Translations under genes and position numbers: made by a program | The notes under the pieces: model-generated | Seen by the model: the letters and a program-made list of their open reading frames with translations, nothing else | Told to the model about the DNA's origin: nothing | The model's database searches: none | Shown: positions 25,615 to 35,254 of the stretch, in pieces | How positions within the stretch are numbered: the first letter of the stretch is position 1 | Layout of the letters: each line of letters begins with the position of its first letter | NCBI RefSeq assembly: GCF_003315485.1 | Contig: NZ_QNSE01000007.1 | Coordinates: forward strand, 157,495-221,494 | Reading direction: 5' to 3' | From: Marinomonas rhizomae | GTDB taxonomy: Bacteria > Pseudomonadota > Gammaproteobacteria > Pseudomonadales > Marinomonadaceae | Length of the DNA: 64,000 nt

Positions 25615-25772
25615 AAGAAAAACTCCACATAAGCCTCCCGTTATTGCCGCAAATAAATCGACAAATACGAGGACGCAACTACTATTTAATTATTATGAGT
25701 CCCAGAAACGGGACGAAGATTGTAACGAAATGAAATGCGTTAAAACAGCTTTTATCGCGTTCTCTAAATGTG

Positions 25773-26543
25773 TCAAAAAGAAACCATCAAAGCGGCGCCC
25801 CATTCATTTGACGAATGGTCAGCGGTATAACTTGGCGCACTTTTATTATCGGAGCCAGATGCCTTCCAATGTTTGTAGAAAGGCTCTATCACAATGCCAC
25901 TGCCATCGGGATTTAAAAATTGCCGAAAGCTCAAATAGAAGTTATAACCTCGCCCCTTGCTCTGCCCAACCATGACAGCTTTATAGGAGTCAGCAGCTCC
26001 TAAGCGAGTCTCGTTCTTTGATATCAAAAGATTGTCATATTCAAAACGCCCACCAACAACCCATGAGGTATCCCCTATCAACTCCTGTATTTCAAAACCA
26101 ATAGGATTATAAAAGTATGTTTGCTGACTTTTATAACCCCTTACAGATGACGTTGATACACGGCCGCTAGAGTTCATTGTTGCGCGTCGGTAACCCAAAC
26201 CCAAAAATGGTGTAAACCGATACATGCCATTTAGATAGAAAGCACGCCCTATCATGGCTTTTAAATCGTACACTTCACTCTTGATATTCGATATTTTACC
26301 TGCGCCTTTATAATCAGCATCACCGCTAGCATAAGTAAGATCGATCAAGGTGACCGAAAAAGGATAATAGGCAGAGAACTTCCCTTTAATCCCGGATAAT
26401 CCACCAGTCTGAGAAATGTCTTTTTTTTCGCTGTAATCCATAGAAGATAAATAAGGACCCAACTCCAAATCGAAACCACGAGACTCAGCAAAAGTAAATG
26501 AGGTAAAAAGCATAGCAAAAAAAGTAAACGGTAATTTAATCAT
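25773..26543 (-). CDS. Predicted outer-membrane beta-barrel protein
   Basis: A 256-residue protein with a signal peptide (MIKLPFTFFAMLFTSFTFAES) followed by alternating hydrophobic and polar strands with many aromatics (RFTPFLGLGYRRATM; TSWVVGGRFEYDNLLI; GRGYNFYLSFRQFL). The C-terminus ends WGAALMVSF, a typical barrel end with a terminal Phe. I start at the ATG at 26543; a TTG sits immediately before it. The family is not recognised. It resembles OmpW/OprF-like small barrels only in general architecture. Confidence 0.7.
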   Translation of the reverse strand: MIKLPFTFFAMLFTSFTFAESRGFDLELGPYLSSMDYSEKKDISQTGGLSGIKGKFSAYYPFSVTLIDLTYASGDADYKGAGKISNIKSEVYDLKAMIGRAFYLNGMYRFTPFLGLGYRRATMNSSGRVSTSSVRGYKSQQTYFYNPIGFEIQELIGDTSWVVGGRFEYDNLLISKNETRLGAADSYKAVMVGQSKGRGYNFYLSFRQFLNPDGSGIVIEPFYKHWKASGSDNKSAPSYTADHSSNEWGAALMVSF

Positions 26544-26679
26544 CAAATATCTCTATTTTATTTGCTAGCATTTTATCATCAATGAAATACATAACTCAGT
26601 TTTAGATAGGCGTATTATAGATTTAAACGCCACCCTCATCCAAGAATACTAATTTACTTCATTGAGAAATATTCGGCCA

Positions 26680-28191
26680 TTACGAAGATACAGCCATAGA
26701 CAATGTCTTCTCCATCTTACGATAACTCAGGGATTCCATTAAATGCGCTCTGGTGACCGAAGAATCATTTAAATCGGCCAAGGTAAGCGCGACTTTTAAT
26801 ACTCGATGATAGGCGCGAGCTGAAAGTTTTAATTTTTCTAACGCTTGCTGCATGAACTGCTTGTCATCATCGCTTAACGCACAAATAGCTTCTAACTGAC
26901 GACCACTTAACAATGAGTTTTGTACACCTTGTCGCGTTCTTTGGCGAAAGACCGCGCGTTCAACGCGTTCGCGTACATAAGCACTGCACTCTCCTTCTTC
27001 TTGAGCATTTACTAAGACATCAGAAGGAAGAGGCGGAACTTCTACATGTAAATCGATACGATCTAAAAATGGCGCTGAAAGCTTTTTGAGGTATTTTTGG
27101 CTCGCACTGGATTGATAGTAATCTTGTCCGCCACTGTAGGCTTCATTACTGGCGTTCATCGCCGCAACCAGCTGAAAGCGCGCAGGAAAAGTCACTTGAC
27201 CACGTGCTCTTGAAATATGCACTTCACCGTTTTCCAATGGCTCGCGTAGTACTTCTAATACCTTACGATCAAATTCTGGTAATTCGTCTAAAAATAATAC
27301 GCCACAGTGAGCCAAAGAAGCTTCGCCAGGCTGAGGTATGGAACCTCCTCCTACTAATGCCGCTGCCGAACACGAATGATGGGGCGAACGAAAAGGTCGC
27401 TCGGACCAGTACCAATCAAGACCCATTTTTCGTCCCGCTACCGATTGAACTGACGCCACAGCCAAGGCTTCAGCTTCCGTCATAGCAGGCATGATGCTCG
27501 GTAAACGTGAAGCCAACATGGTTTTCCCCGTTCCAGCCGGACCAATAAATAGTAAATTATGTCCGCCTGCTGCCGCGACCTCTAAGGCTCGCCGCGCTTG
27601 GTATTGGCCTTTTACATCACGCATGTCTTTATGGTTTAACGGCATGGATTCCGTAGGCTTTGACTCACAACAGGGTAATTTACTTAACTTTAGTAGATGG
27701 GCTGTCACTTGGGTAAGATGTTTGGCAAACACGGCATCACCTTCCACTAAGGCGGCTTCTTGCTGATTGTCTTCAGGAAGAATCAGTTGACGATTAGCCT
27801 GATGACAGGCAATCGCCGATGGCAATAGTCCGGGAACACCACGAATATCGCCCGACAAAGCCAACTCTCCAATGAATTCGGTGTCGCGTAAATTCAACTC
27901 TCCGAGCTGTCCAGATGCGATTAATACGCTGATAGCAATCGCCAAATCGTATCGGCCACCTTCTTTTGGCAAATCTGCGGGGGCGAGGTTTATAGTGACT
28001 CGGCGGGTTGGGAACTCAAAGTGGCTGTTGATTATTGCGCTACGCACACGGTCTTTAGCTTCACGTACCGCCGCTTCCGGCAAGCCAACAATATTTAACG
28101 AGGGCAAACCATTGGATATGTGTGTTTCCACAGTCACTAAAGGGGATGCCACACCAACTCGGGCACGACTATAAATGGTAGCTAAACTCAT
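26680..28191 (-). CDS. comM: ComM/YifB family Mg-chelatase-like AAA+ ATPase
   Basis: A 503-residue protein. The N-terminal ChlI-like domain begins MSLATIYSRARVGVASPLVTVETHISNGLPSLNIVGLPE, the hallmark of YifB/ComM. The AAA+ core has Walker A GPAGTGKTML and a sensor region GVLFLDELPEF. A C-terminal domain (ARAYHRVLKVALTLADL) completes it. ComM is a hexameric helicase that aids branch migration during natural transformation. AAGGAG stands five bases ahead of the ATG at 28191. Its presence hints at competence but does not prove it. Confidence 0.94.
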   Translation of the reverse strand: MSLATIYSRARVGVASPLVTVETHISNGLPSLNIVGLPEAAVREAKDRVRSAIINSHFEFPTRRVTINLAPADLPKEGGRYDLAIAISVLIASGQLGELNLRDTEFIGELALSGDIRGVPGLLPSAIACHQANRQLILPEDNQQEAALVEGDAVFAKHLTQVTAHLLKLSKLPCCESKPTESMPLNHKDMRDVKGQYQARRALEVAAAGGHNLLFIGPAGTGKTMLASRLPSIMPAMTEAEALAVASVQSVAGRKMGLDWYWSERPFRSPHHSCSAAALVGGGSIPQPGEASLAHCGVLFLDELPEFDRKVLEVLREPLENGEVHISRARGQVTFPARFQLVAAMNASNEAYSGGQDYYQSSASQKYLKKLSAPFLDRIDLHVEVPPLPSDVLVNAQEEGECSAYVRERVERAVFRQRTRQGVQNSLLSGRQLEAICALSDDDKQFMQQALEKLKLSARAYHRVLKVALTLADLNDSSVTRAHLMESLSYRKMEKTLSMAVSS

Positions 28192-28306
28192 GATCACTCC
28201 TTGATCGAATTACTTATTTTTGATGTTTATTAATATGAAAAGCAATCCGTCTTTTCACTTTTTTCGTATCTCTATTTTATTCCATTTATAAGGTTACCAA
28301 ATATCA

Positions 28307-28522
28307 ATGCATCAAATAAATCCTAACAAACTGCTGTTGTCGAAATGGACATCCACATCACCGCAACAAAAAGAGAAGCATTTTATCGTCACAAAACTGA
28401 TTAGAGATGAAGAAGACATCGTTATTGAATGCATTCTTGAAGCTGTGATCAACAAAAATCAGTATTGCTTGCCTTGGCAAACTCTGGCATTACCAGAAAA
28501 TTGGCTTCAAGGTTGGAAATAA
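28307..28522 (+). CDS. TIGR02450 family tryptophan-rich small protein
   Basis: A 71-residue protein: MHQINPNKLLLSKWTSTSPQQKEKHFIVTKL, then ILEAVINKNQYCLPWQTLALPENWLQGWK. The NP-x-KLL-x-SKWT start and the W-x-LxxP-x-W-x2-GW end are the TIGR02450 pattern. The function of the family is unknown. It is divergent from comM with a 115-bp spacer. Confidence 0.88.
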   Translation: MHQINPNKLLLSKWTSTSPQQKEKHFIVTKLIRDEEDIVIECILEAVINKNQYCLPWQTLALPENWLQGWK

Positions 28523-28596
28523 CCCGCTTCAAGCATTTGCATTTTAGTCCGTCGTGCAGATCTGGCTAGTATCTAGGCAAGTGCAATGAAAGCGAA

Positions 28597-28836
28597 TTAG
28601 TCGTTTTTCTCTAACTCATTTAAACGCGCTTCTAATACAGCCAATTTTTCACGGTACTTGGCCAGCATCGCCGCTTGTACTTCAAACTCTTCACGGGTGA
28701 CTAAATCCATTTTACTTAATGTATTGCGAGCCACTTCATGCAGCTGTGCCTGAATTTCTTCTTTTGGCAGCTTACCTAATGTTTCAGCTGCTTGCTCTAA
28801 TCCAGTTCCAAGCTGCTTTATAAATTGATCAATCAT
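28597..28836 (-). CDS. ubiK: Ubiquinone biosynthesis accessory factor UbiK (BMFP domain)
   Basis: A 79-residue protein (MIDQFIKQLGTGLEQAAETLGKLPKEEIQ...) ending in the coiled coil VTREEFEVQAAMLAKYREKLAVLEARLNELE. This is the BMFP/YqiC family, in which UbiK binds UbiJ and supports aerobic ubiquinone synthesis, with membrane-fusogenic behaviour. Length and both halves match. Confidence 0.9.
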   Translation of the reverse strand: MIDQFIKQLGTGLEQAAETLGKLPKEEIQAQLHEVARNTLSKMDLVTREEFEVQAAMLAKYREKLAVLEARLNELEKND

Positions 28837-29254
28837 GTCATTCTCTTATTTGCCGTTACAATGCCCAATAGTATAAAAGGCTGAGGAAGGTACAAACAAG
28901 TTATCTGTGCTGCATCTTTACATCAATGCACCTTTATCAGCATCTGAACACATAAACTTCGCCTCATTTCTGTGCAACAAGTCAAATTTAGTGGGCATTA
29001 ATTAAAAGAAGTTCTCTAAATAAGGCTCGACCTACCCTTTTAGCCGAATATATATTTTTCGATCCGAAGCAATAAGATAGGGAGCTCGCCCTATAAAACC
29101 TCTTACGACAAGAATGTGCTTGCACCAAGTTAACGCAACAACTCCCCAAGGCAGCCCAATATGCCGCACTTAATAAAGCTATCTGGCACTCTTTTTAATT
29201 TCGAAAAGTCGACAAAATCCTTACAAAGCCCTTGTTATAAGGCGATGCAAGATA

Positions 29255-29270
29255 TGGCACGCATATTGAA
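29255..29270 (+). promoter_or_regulatory. Sigma-54 promoter ahead of glnK-amtB
   Basis: TGGCACGCATATTGAA matches the -24/-12 consensus TGGCAC-N5-TTGC with one mismatch (TTGA), 58 bases before the glnK start codon. NtrC-type control by nitrogen limitation is expected. A possible NtrC half-site TGCACC lies at 29121-29126. The rest of the 490-bp gap (28837-29327) shows no gene. Confidence 0.75.
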
Positions 29271-29306
29271 TAAAGCTAAGTACCTGCGATACGACAATAA
29301 AACTGA

Positions 29307-29666
<360 letters not shown>

Positions 29667-29705
29667 TCACTGCTCGATTTATACAAGCCTTTAGGGGGGC
29701 GAAAC

Positions 29706-30971
29706 ATGCAAGATCAAATTTTTCACTTACAATATGCGATGGACACCTTTTATTTCTTGGTGTGTGGCGCGCTGGTTATGTGGATGGCAGCCGGGTTTGC
29801 CATGTTGGAAGCAGGTCTAGTACGTGCTAAAAACACCACGGAGATTCTTACTAAGAACGTGGCTTTGTTTGCCATTTCTTGTGTTATGTACCTAGTTTGC
29901 GGTTACGCCATCATGTACGGCGGCGACTGGTTCCTTACAGGTATTCAAGATGTAGATGTAGCTTCTACCTTAACTGACTTCGCTGGTCGTGAAGGTGGCT
30001 TTGAAGGCGGCGCAATCTACTCTGGTGCTTCTGATTTCTTCTTCCAAGTTGTGTTCGTTGCAACCGCTATGTCTATCGTATCTGGCGCCGTTGCTGAACG
30101 TATGAAACTTTGGGCTTTCCTAGTCTTCGCTGTTGTAATGACAGGTTTTATCTACCCAATGGAAGGTAACTGGACTTGGGGTGGCGGTTCTGTATTCGGT
30201 ATGTTTAGCCTTGGCGATCTAGGTTTCACTGACTTTGCAGGCTCTGGTATTGTTCACATGGCTGGTGCTTCTGCTGCTCTAGCGGGTGTATTGGTACTTG
30301 GTGCTCGTAAAGGTAAGTACGGTCCTAACGGTGAAGTTCGCGCTATTCCTGGTGCTAACCTTCCACTAGCGACACTAGGCACTTTCATTCTTTGGTTAGG
30401 TTGGTTCGGTTTCAACGGCGGCTCTGTACTTAAACTAGGCGATATCGCCAATGCTAACTCTGTTGCCATGGTGTTCCTGAACACTAACGCGGCGGCAGCG
30501 GGTGGTGCTATTGGTGCACTTATCCTAGCTAGAATTCTATTCGGTAAAGCCGATCTAACCATGCTTCTTAACGGCGCATTGGCTGGCTTGGTAGCAATTA
30601 CGGCAGGTCCTGATACTCCATCTGCTCTAGGTGCGACGCTGATCGGTCTTGTTGGTGGTTTGATTGTTGTTGTGTCTATCCTGACGCTAGACAAGCTTAA
30701 AATCGATGATCCAGTGGGCGCGATCTCTGTTCACGGTGTGGTCGGTCTTTGGGGCTTGCTAGCTGTACCACTAACTAACGATGGCACAACATTCGGTGGA
30801 CAAATCGCAGGCGCTCTTACTATCTTCGTTTGGGTATTCGTTTCTAGCCTAGTGGTTTGGTTAATCATCAAAGCCATCATGGGTGTACGAGTAAGCGAAG
30901 AAGAAGAATATGAAGGTGTTGATCTTTCTGAATGTGGTATGGAAGCATACCCAGAGTTCAGCAAAAAATAA
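29706..30971 (+). CDS. amtB: Ammonium transporter AmtB
   Basis: A 421-residue ammonium channel with about eleven spans. It starts QYAMDTFYFLVCGALVMWMAAGFAMLEAGLVR and carries the twin pore histidines, one in GSGIVHMAGASAALAG and one in SVHGVVGLWG. The mature N-terminus lacks an obvious cleaved signal peptide. It follows glnK by 39 bases (AGGGGGG ribosome site) and shares its nitrogen-regulated promoter. The acidic C-terminal tail (SEEEEYEGVDLSECGMEAYPEF) is the cytoplasmic GlnK-contact region. Confidence 0.96.
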   Translation: MQDQIFHLQYAMDTFYFLVCGALVMWMAAGFAMLEAGLVRAKNTTEILTKNVALFAISCVMYLVCGYAIMYGGDWFLTGIQDVDVASTLTDFAGREGGFEGGAIYSGASDFFFQVVFVATAMSIVSGAVAERMKLWAFLVFAVVMTGFIYPMEGNWTWGGGSVFGMFSLGDLGFTDFAGSGIVHMAGASAALAGVLVLGARKGKYGPNGEVRAIPGANLPLATLGTFILWLGWFGFNGGSVLKLGDIANANSVAMVFLNTNAAAAGGAIGALILARILFGKADLTMLLNGALAGLVAITAGPDTPSALGATLIGLVGGLIVVVSILTLDKLKIDDPVGAISVHGVVGLWGLLAVPLTNDGTTFGGQIAGALTIFVWVFVSSLVVWLIIKAIMGVRVSEEEEYEGVDLSECGMEAYPEFSKK

Positions 30972-30999
30972 TACGACCTCATAAAAACGTTTTGATATC

Positions 31000-31030
31000 A
31001 AAACCCTCGCCTCGGCGGGGGTTTTCTTTT
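31000..31030 (+). terminator. Terminator after amtB
   Basis: AAAACCCTCGCC pairs with GGCGGGGGTTTT (one G-T pair), then TCTTTTT. It lies 29 bases past the amtB stop codon. Confidence 0.9.
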
Positions 31031-31144
31031 TATATGCCGTATTGAGTTAGCGCTATACGCCCTCATAACACACTGATATCTTACTTACTCACACAGATAC
31101 GCGTTATGATGAGCAATACATAAGACCGATTTACAGAGGCCAAC

Positions 31145-32674
31145 ATGCACGACGATTTACATTTAACCATTCGTAACCTAACCAACGACGACTACGACGA
31201 AATAAAAGTGCTGATGGATAAGGTCTATCACGATCTTGGTGGCTCATGGCCGGAACATACTATTCATAAGCTGATTAAAGACTTCCCTGAAGGACAGATC
31301 TGTTTAGAAGACTACGGTAAAATTGTCGGCTTAGCCTTATCGGTTCAAGTTAGCTACCAGCGCTTTAGTAACCCACATACTTATGATGACCTTATTGATC
31401 AAAAAGAAAATATTCTAAATGATGACCATGGCGATGCCATGTATGGTCTAGACGTACTGATCGCGCCAGAATATCGTGGCTATCGCCTTGGTCGTCGTTT
31501 ATATGAGGCGAGAAAAGACCTTTGTCGCCAACATAACTTGCGCGCTATCTTGGCGGGCGGCCGTATTCCAAGCTACCACGAACACGCCCATGAAATGAGT
31601 CCAGCGGAATACTTAGAATCCGTTCGTGAACGCAAAATCTACGATCCTATTCTGACTTTTCAATTGTCGAACGACTTCCAAGTCACTCGTTTACTAAAAC
31701 GCTACATGCCAGAAGATGAAAAGTCTCAAGGCTATGCGACTTTGTTGGAATGGAAAAACATCTTCTTTGAGCCAGACACCAACGTAATTCGCTCGCGTAA
31801 AACACAGGTTCGTATCGGTGCGATTCAATGGCAAATGCGAGAAGTCGAAAGCGTTGATGAGTTATTAAAACAGGTCGAATACTTTATCGACGCGGTTTCT
31901 GATTATAAGAGTGACTTTGTTTTATTCCCTGAATTCTTCAATGCACCGCTGATCGGACTGAGCCCAGACCAGAGCAACCAAACTGAAGCCATCCGCTTCT
32001 TGGCGAGCTTCACGGAACGCTTTATCAATGAAATGTCACAATTCGCGGTAAGCTATAACATCAACGTCATCACAGGTTCTATGCCAGTGATCGAAGACGA
32101 CATCGTTTATAATGTCAGCTATTTATGTCGTCGTGACGGTACAGTGGAAGAGCAAAAGAAAATTCATATCACACCTCATGAACGCCGTGACTGGGTTATA
32201 GAAGGCGGTAACGAATTACGCGTTTTCAATACCGATGCTGGTCGAGTCGGCGTCTTGATTTGTTACGACGTGGAATTCCCTGAATTAGGCCGTCTATTAG
32301 CAGAACAAGACATGGATATTCTGTTTGTACCATTCTGGACAGACACCAAAAATGGCTACTTGCGTGTTCGTCGTTGTGCTCAAGCTCGCGCCATTGAAAA
32401 CGAATGTTATGTGGTTATTTGTGGTAGCTGTGGCAACCTCCCACAGGTTGAAAACCTAGATATTCAATATGCCCAAAGCTCTGTATTTTCACCTTCCGAT
32501 TTTTCTTATCCGCATGATGCTGTGATGGCAGAAACCACGCCAAACACGGAAATGATCATGTTCTCAGATCTAGACCTGGATAAGCTAAAATTGACTCGCA
32601 GTGAAGGCTCAGTGAACAACCTAAAAGACCGCCGTACCGACCTTTACTCGGTAAATTGGAAAAAATCGAAATAA
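31145..32674 (+). CDS. GNAT acetyltransferase-nitrilase (carbon-nitrogen hydrolase) fusion
   Basis: A 509-residue two-domain enzyme. Residues 1-215 form a GNAT domain (LTIRNLTNDDYDEIKVLM; APEYRGYRLGRRLYEARKDLC, the acetyl-CoA loop). Residues 225-505 form a nitrilase-superfamily domain with the catalytic triad visible as E in FVLFPEFFNA, K in EEQKKIHITPHE and C in GVLICYDVEFPE. This fusion is widespread in proteobacteria but its substrate is not settled; an amidase linked to an acylated metabolite is plausible. Monocistronic. Confidence 0.92.
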   Translation: MHDDLHLTIRNLTNDDYDEIKVLMDKVYHDLGGSWPEHTIHKLIKDFPEGQICLEDYGKIVGLALSVQVSYQRFSNPHTYDDLIDQKENILNDDHGDAMYGLDVLIAPEYRGYRLGRRLYEARKDLCRQHNLRAILAGGRIPSYHEHAHEMSPAEYLESVRERKIYDPILTFQLSNDFQVTRLLKRYMPEDEKSQGYATLLEWKNIFFEPDTNVIRSRKTQVRIGAIQWQMREVESVDELLKQVEYFIDAVSDYKSDFVLFPEFFNAPLIGLSPDQSNQTEAIRFLASFTERFINEMSQFAVSYNINVITGSMPVIEDDIVYNVSYLCRRDGTVEEQKKIHITPHERRDWVIEGGNELRVFNTDAGRVGVLICYDVEFPELGRLLAEQDMDILFVPFWTDTKNGYLRVRRCAQARAIENECYVVICGSCGNLPQVENLDIQYAQSSVFSPSDFSYPHDAVMAETTPNTEMIMFSDLDLDKLKLTRSEGSVNNLKDRRTDLYSVNWKKSK

Positions 32675-32735
32675 GCGAAGCCGCTTTTTCCTGTGATAAC
32701 ATGGACGTTATCGTAATATCTTAAAGAGACCTCTC

Positions 32736-34124
32736 ATGGCCAAAGCTAAAACCGCCTTTGTCTGCAATGAATGTGGAGCCGACTACGCAAAATGGCAAGG
32801 ACAATGCCAAGCCTGCAGCGCGTGGAATTCCCTATCTGAAATTCGCCTGACGTCGGGTAAAACCTCAGCTCGTGTTTCCGCTAGCCAAGATCCTCGTTAT
32901 CAGGGTTACGCCGGTGCAGTAACGGGCATTCAGAATTTGTCCGATGTGGATTTGGGTGATGTGCCTCGCTTTAGCTCTGGCGCAAACGAGTTCGACCGAG
33001 TACTCGGCGGTGGCTTAGTTCCCGGTGGTGTGGTGCTAATTGGCGGCCATCCCGGCGCAGGGAAAAGTACTTTATTGCTGCAAACCATGTGTTGGCTGGC
33101 GCAACAACAAACAGCCTTATATGTAACAGGAGAGGAATCTCTCCAACAAGTCGCTATGCGAGCACAGCGCCTTGGGCTACCAACACAAAACCTAAAAATG
33201 CTGTCAGAAACCAATGTGGAAGCAATTTTAACCATTGCTCAACAAGTCAAACCTAAAGTCATGGTCATCGACTCGATCCAAGTGATGCATTTGGACGGCG
33301 TTGAATCCGCACCCGGCAGTGTGTCACAAGTTCGGGAAAGTGCCGCCGTCTTAACGCGCTTTGCCAAGCAAACACAGACCGCTGTGTTGCTTGTCGGACA
33401 TGTTACCAAAGACGGTTCTTTAGCGGGGCCAAAGGTTCTTGAGCACATGGTCGACTGCTCGGTATTGCTAGAAGGCTCTGAAGACTCTCGCTTTCGTACC
33501 CTGCGTGGCATGAAAAACCGCTTTGGCGCTATTAATGAGCTAGGTGTTTTCGCCATGCTCGAAAACGGCTTAAAAGAAGTCAAAAACCCAAGCTCTATTT
33601 TCTTAAACCGCAGTAATCACCCGGCCGCTGGTAGCCTAGTTATGGTGGTTTGGGAAGGTACGCGTCCATTATTGGTGGAGCTTCAAGCCTTGGTCGATGA
33701 GTCAGCCTTAGGCAATCCAAGACGCGTCACAGTAGGCTTTGACCATAATCGTCTGGCAATGCTATTGGCGGTATTACACAAACACGGTGGTTTACTGACA
33801 TCAGATCAAGATGTGTATTTAAACGTAGTAGGTGGTGTAAAAGTACTGGAAACCAGTGCCGATCTCGCGGCCATTGCAGCCGTCGTATCCAGCTTTCGCG
33901 ATCGAGTATTACCACATGATTTGGTCGTGCTTGGGGAAGTTGGGCTATCCGGTGAAATCCGCCCAGTACCATCCGGTCAAGAGCGTATAAGTGAAGCGGC
34001 TAAACATGGGTTTACCAGAGCCGTAGTGCCAAAAGCCAATTGCCCGAAAAAACCGATTGAAGGCATGACCGTTATTGGTGTGGACCGTTTATCAGAAGCG
34101 CTTGACGCAATTTTTGAAAATTAA
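32736..34124 (+). CDS. radA: DNA repair protein RadA
   Basis: A 462-residue RecA-like branch-migration helicase. The N-terminal zinc finger CNECGADYAKWQGQCQAC is followed by the ATPase Walker A GGHPGAGKST, the RadA-specific motif MKNRFGAINELGVF, and a C-terminal Lon-like domain (LNVVGGVKVLETSADLAAIAAVVSS). RadA processes recombination intermediates and helps natural transformation, which pairs functionally with comM in this window. Its stop overlaps the convergent DUF1289 gene by four bases. Confidence 0.96.
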   Translation: MAKAKTAFVCNECGADYAKWQGQCQACSAWNSLSEIRLTSGKTSARVSASQDPRYQGYAGAVTGIQNLSDVDLGDVPRFSSGANEFDRVLGGGLVPGGVVLIGGHPGAGKSTLLLQTMCWLAQQQTALYVTGEESLQQVAMRAQRLGLPTQNLKMLSETNVEAILTIAQQVKPKVMVIDSIQVMHLDGVESAPGSVSQVRESAAVLTRFAKQTQTAVLLVGHVTKDGSLAGPKVLEHMVDCSVLLEGSEDSRFRTLRGMKNRFGAINELGVFAMLENGLKEVKNPSSIFLNRSNHPAAGSLVMVVWEGTRPLLVELQALVDESALGNPRRVTVGFDHNRLAMLLAVLHKHGGLLTSDQDVYLNVVGGVKVLETSADLAAIAAVVSSFRDRVLPHDLVVLGEVGLSGEIRPVPSGQERISEAAKHGFTRAVVPKANCPKKPIEGMTVIGVDRLSEALDAIFEN

Positions 34125-34405
34125 TCATTGCTTAGCTCAAACAAGTCCGTAATCAACTCATCTTCCATACCGTATGGAAGTGCTTTGGCAGAATCCGCTT
34201 CTAATCGTTCTTGGCGCGCTTTTAATAAACGCATTCGCCGTTGTTTACATAAATCCAAGACATGATGGCGCGCTTCATTGGACAGAGAAAACCATTGAAA
34301 GCGCTCTTCTCTGCTGCGTAAACACCCTTTGCAAAACCCTTTTTTACTGTTTTCACATACGCCACGGCAAGGGCTTTCTATGGCAAACAGTTCTATTTGT
34401 TCCAT
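34121..34405 (-). CDS. DUF1289 family protein
   Basis: A 94-residue protein with the cysteine cluster SPCRGVCENSKKGFCKGCLRSREERFQW, the defining DUF1289 motif (C-x3-C-x7-C-x2-C), probably metal-binding. The rest is helical and basic, then acidic at the end. Function is unknown. GAGGGA precedes the ATG. Confidence 0.88.
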   Translation of the reverse strand: MEQIELFAIESPCRGVCENSKKGFCKGCLRSREERFQWFSLSNEARHHVLDLCKQRRMRLLKARQERLEADSAKALPYGMEDELITDLFELSND

Positions 34406-34438
34406 ATTCCCTCGCTTTAGACGTTTTCATTGTCGGTG

Positions 34439-35050
34439 TTATTGGGTTACAAGCTGATAGTCGTATACTTCTTCAGGCGACAAAAAATACACCCGATCTG
34501 CTGGTGCGGCATCCAAAGAAAACCAATAAAATCGCTCTGGCACCCCCATTTCCAGATAGAAGTTCACATAAGCAGCATGTACCGGATCTGCAACATTCAC
34601 ATTCACTGCTTGCATCTTTGTGCCATCAGACCAAGCATGTACACCGACCCCTGCACCTGCGCCTATGGTTCTTTTCACACCACCTAAGAATAGATCAACG
34701 CCTCCAGAAAGCACGTAACCTGTCGGAGCTATGTGTGTGTTTAACCCTAAACGCCGAATCAAACGTGCGCCTTCCATTGTCGCTTGCTGATCAGTAGAGC
34801 CTGGAATATCAACCAGAACCAAATCCGTAACATTCGGACTGTCTTTCACAAGGTCACTTAATTCGTCAACCAAGTCACTGCCCAACACCCCAGACAAATA
34901 AGCAGTATTGTTCTCAACCTCAATATTCAACTGATCACCTAATTCAGCATCCGCTGATTTTACCGACGGCATCATGCAGCCCGTTAGTAAAACTGCAGCA
35001 AAAAACGATAGCCAGCGCATCGTATTTAAGCCAAGTTTTTTAGAATTCAT
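34439..35050 (-). CDS. Lipoprotein with ClpP/crotonase-like fold (COG3904-like)
   Basis: A 203-residue predicted lipoprotein: hydrophobic N-terminus and lipobox LLTGC, with the acylated Cys at residue 25. The body reads TAYLSGVLGSDLVDELSDLV, DLVLVDIPGSTDQQATMEGARLIRRLGLNTHIAPTGYVLSGGVDLFLGGVKRTIGAGAGVGVHAW, a pattern like periplasmic ClpP-related proteins of COG3904. It has a GAGAGVGVHAW motif but I cannot confirm a complete catalytic triad. An internal ATG at 35020 is an alternative start. Confidence 0.7.
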   Translation of the reverse strand: MNSKKLGLNTMRWLSFFAAVLLTGCMMPSVKSADAELGDQLNIEVENNTAYLSGVLGSDLVDELSDLVKDSPNVTDLVLVDIPGSTDQQATMEGARLIRRLGLNTHIAPTGYVLSGGVDLFLGGVKRTIGAGAGVGVHAWSDGTKMQAVNVNVADPVHAAYVNFYLEMGVPERFYWFSLDAAPADRVYFLSPEEVYDYQLVTQ

Positions 35051-35161
35051 ACCGCACCAAAAAAATTAAAAAAGCATCATAGCATTGAGCAATATTAGGT
35101 CAAAAGAAACTATGATTGGCAAGGGTTTAGCCATTGTTATTACTTCAAATAATACGAGATC

Positions 35162-35197
35162 AAAAAAATGGCCGCTCATCTAGGGATTAGCGGCCAT
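35162..35197 (-). terminator. Terminator after mmsA
   Basis: ATGGCCGCT (35168-35176, plus strand) pairs with AGCGGCCAT (35189-35197), a 9-bp stem with a 12-base loop. On the minus strand it is followed by a T run (A run 35162-35168 on plus). It lies 58 bases past the mmsA stop. Confidence 0.88.
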
Positions 35198-35254
35198 AAA
35201 AACACTTCTAATCACTTAATTAGAAATGCCTGAGAAGACTCTGATTTTCCGGTA

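Noticed and set aside
34174..34797. Plus-strand frame of 207 residues opposite the DUF1289 and lipoprotein genes
   Set aside because: It is antisense to two genes with recognisable families and good start signals, and its protein has no recognisable features.
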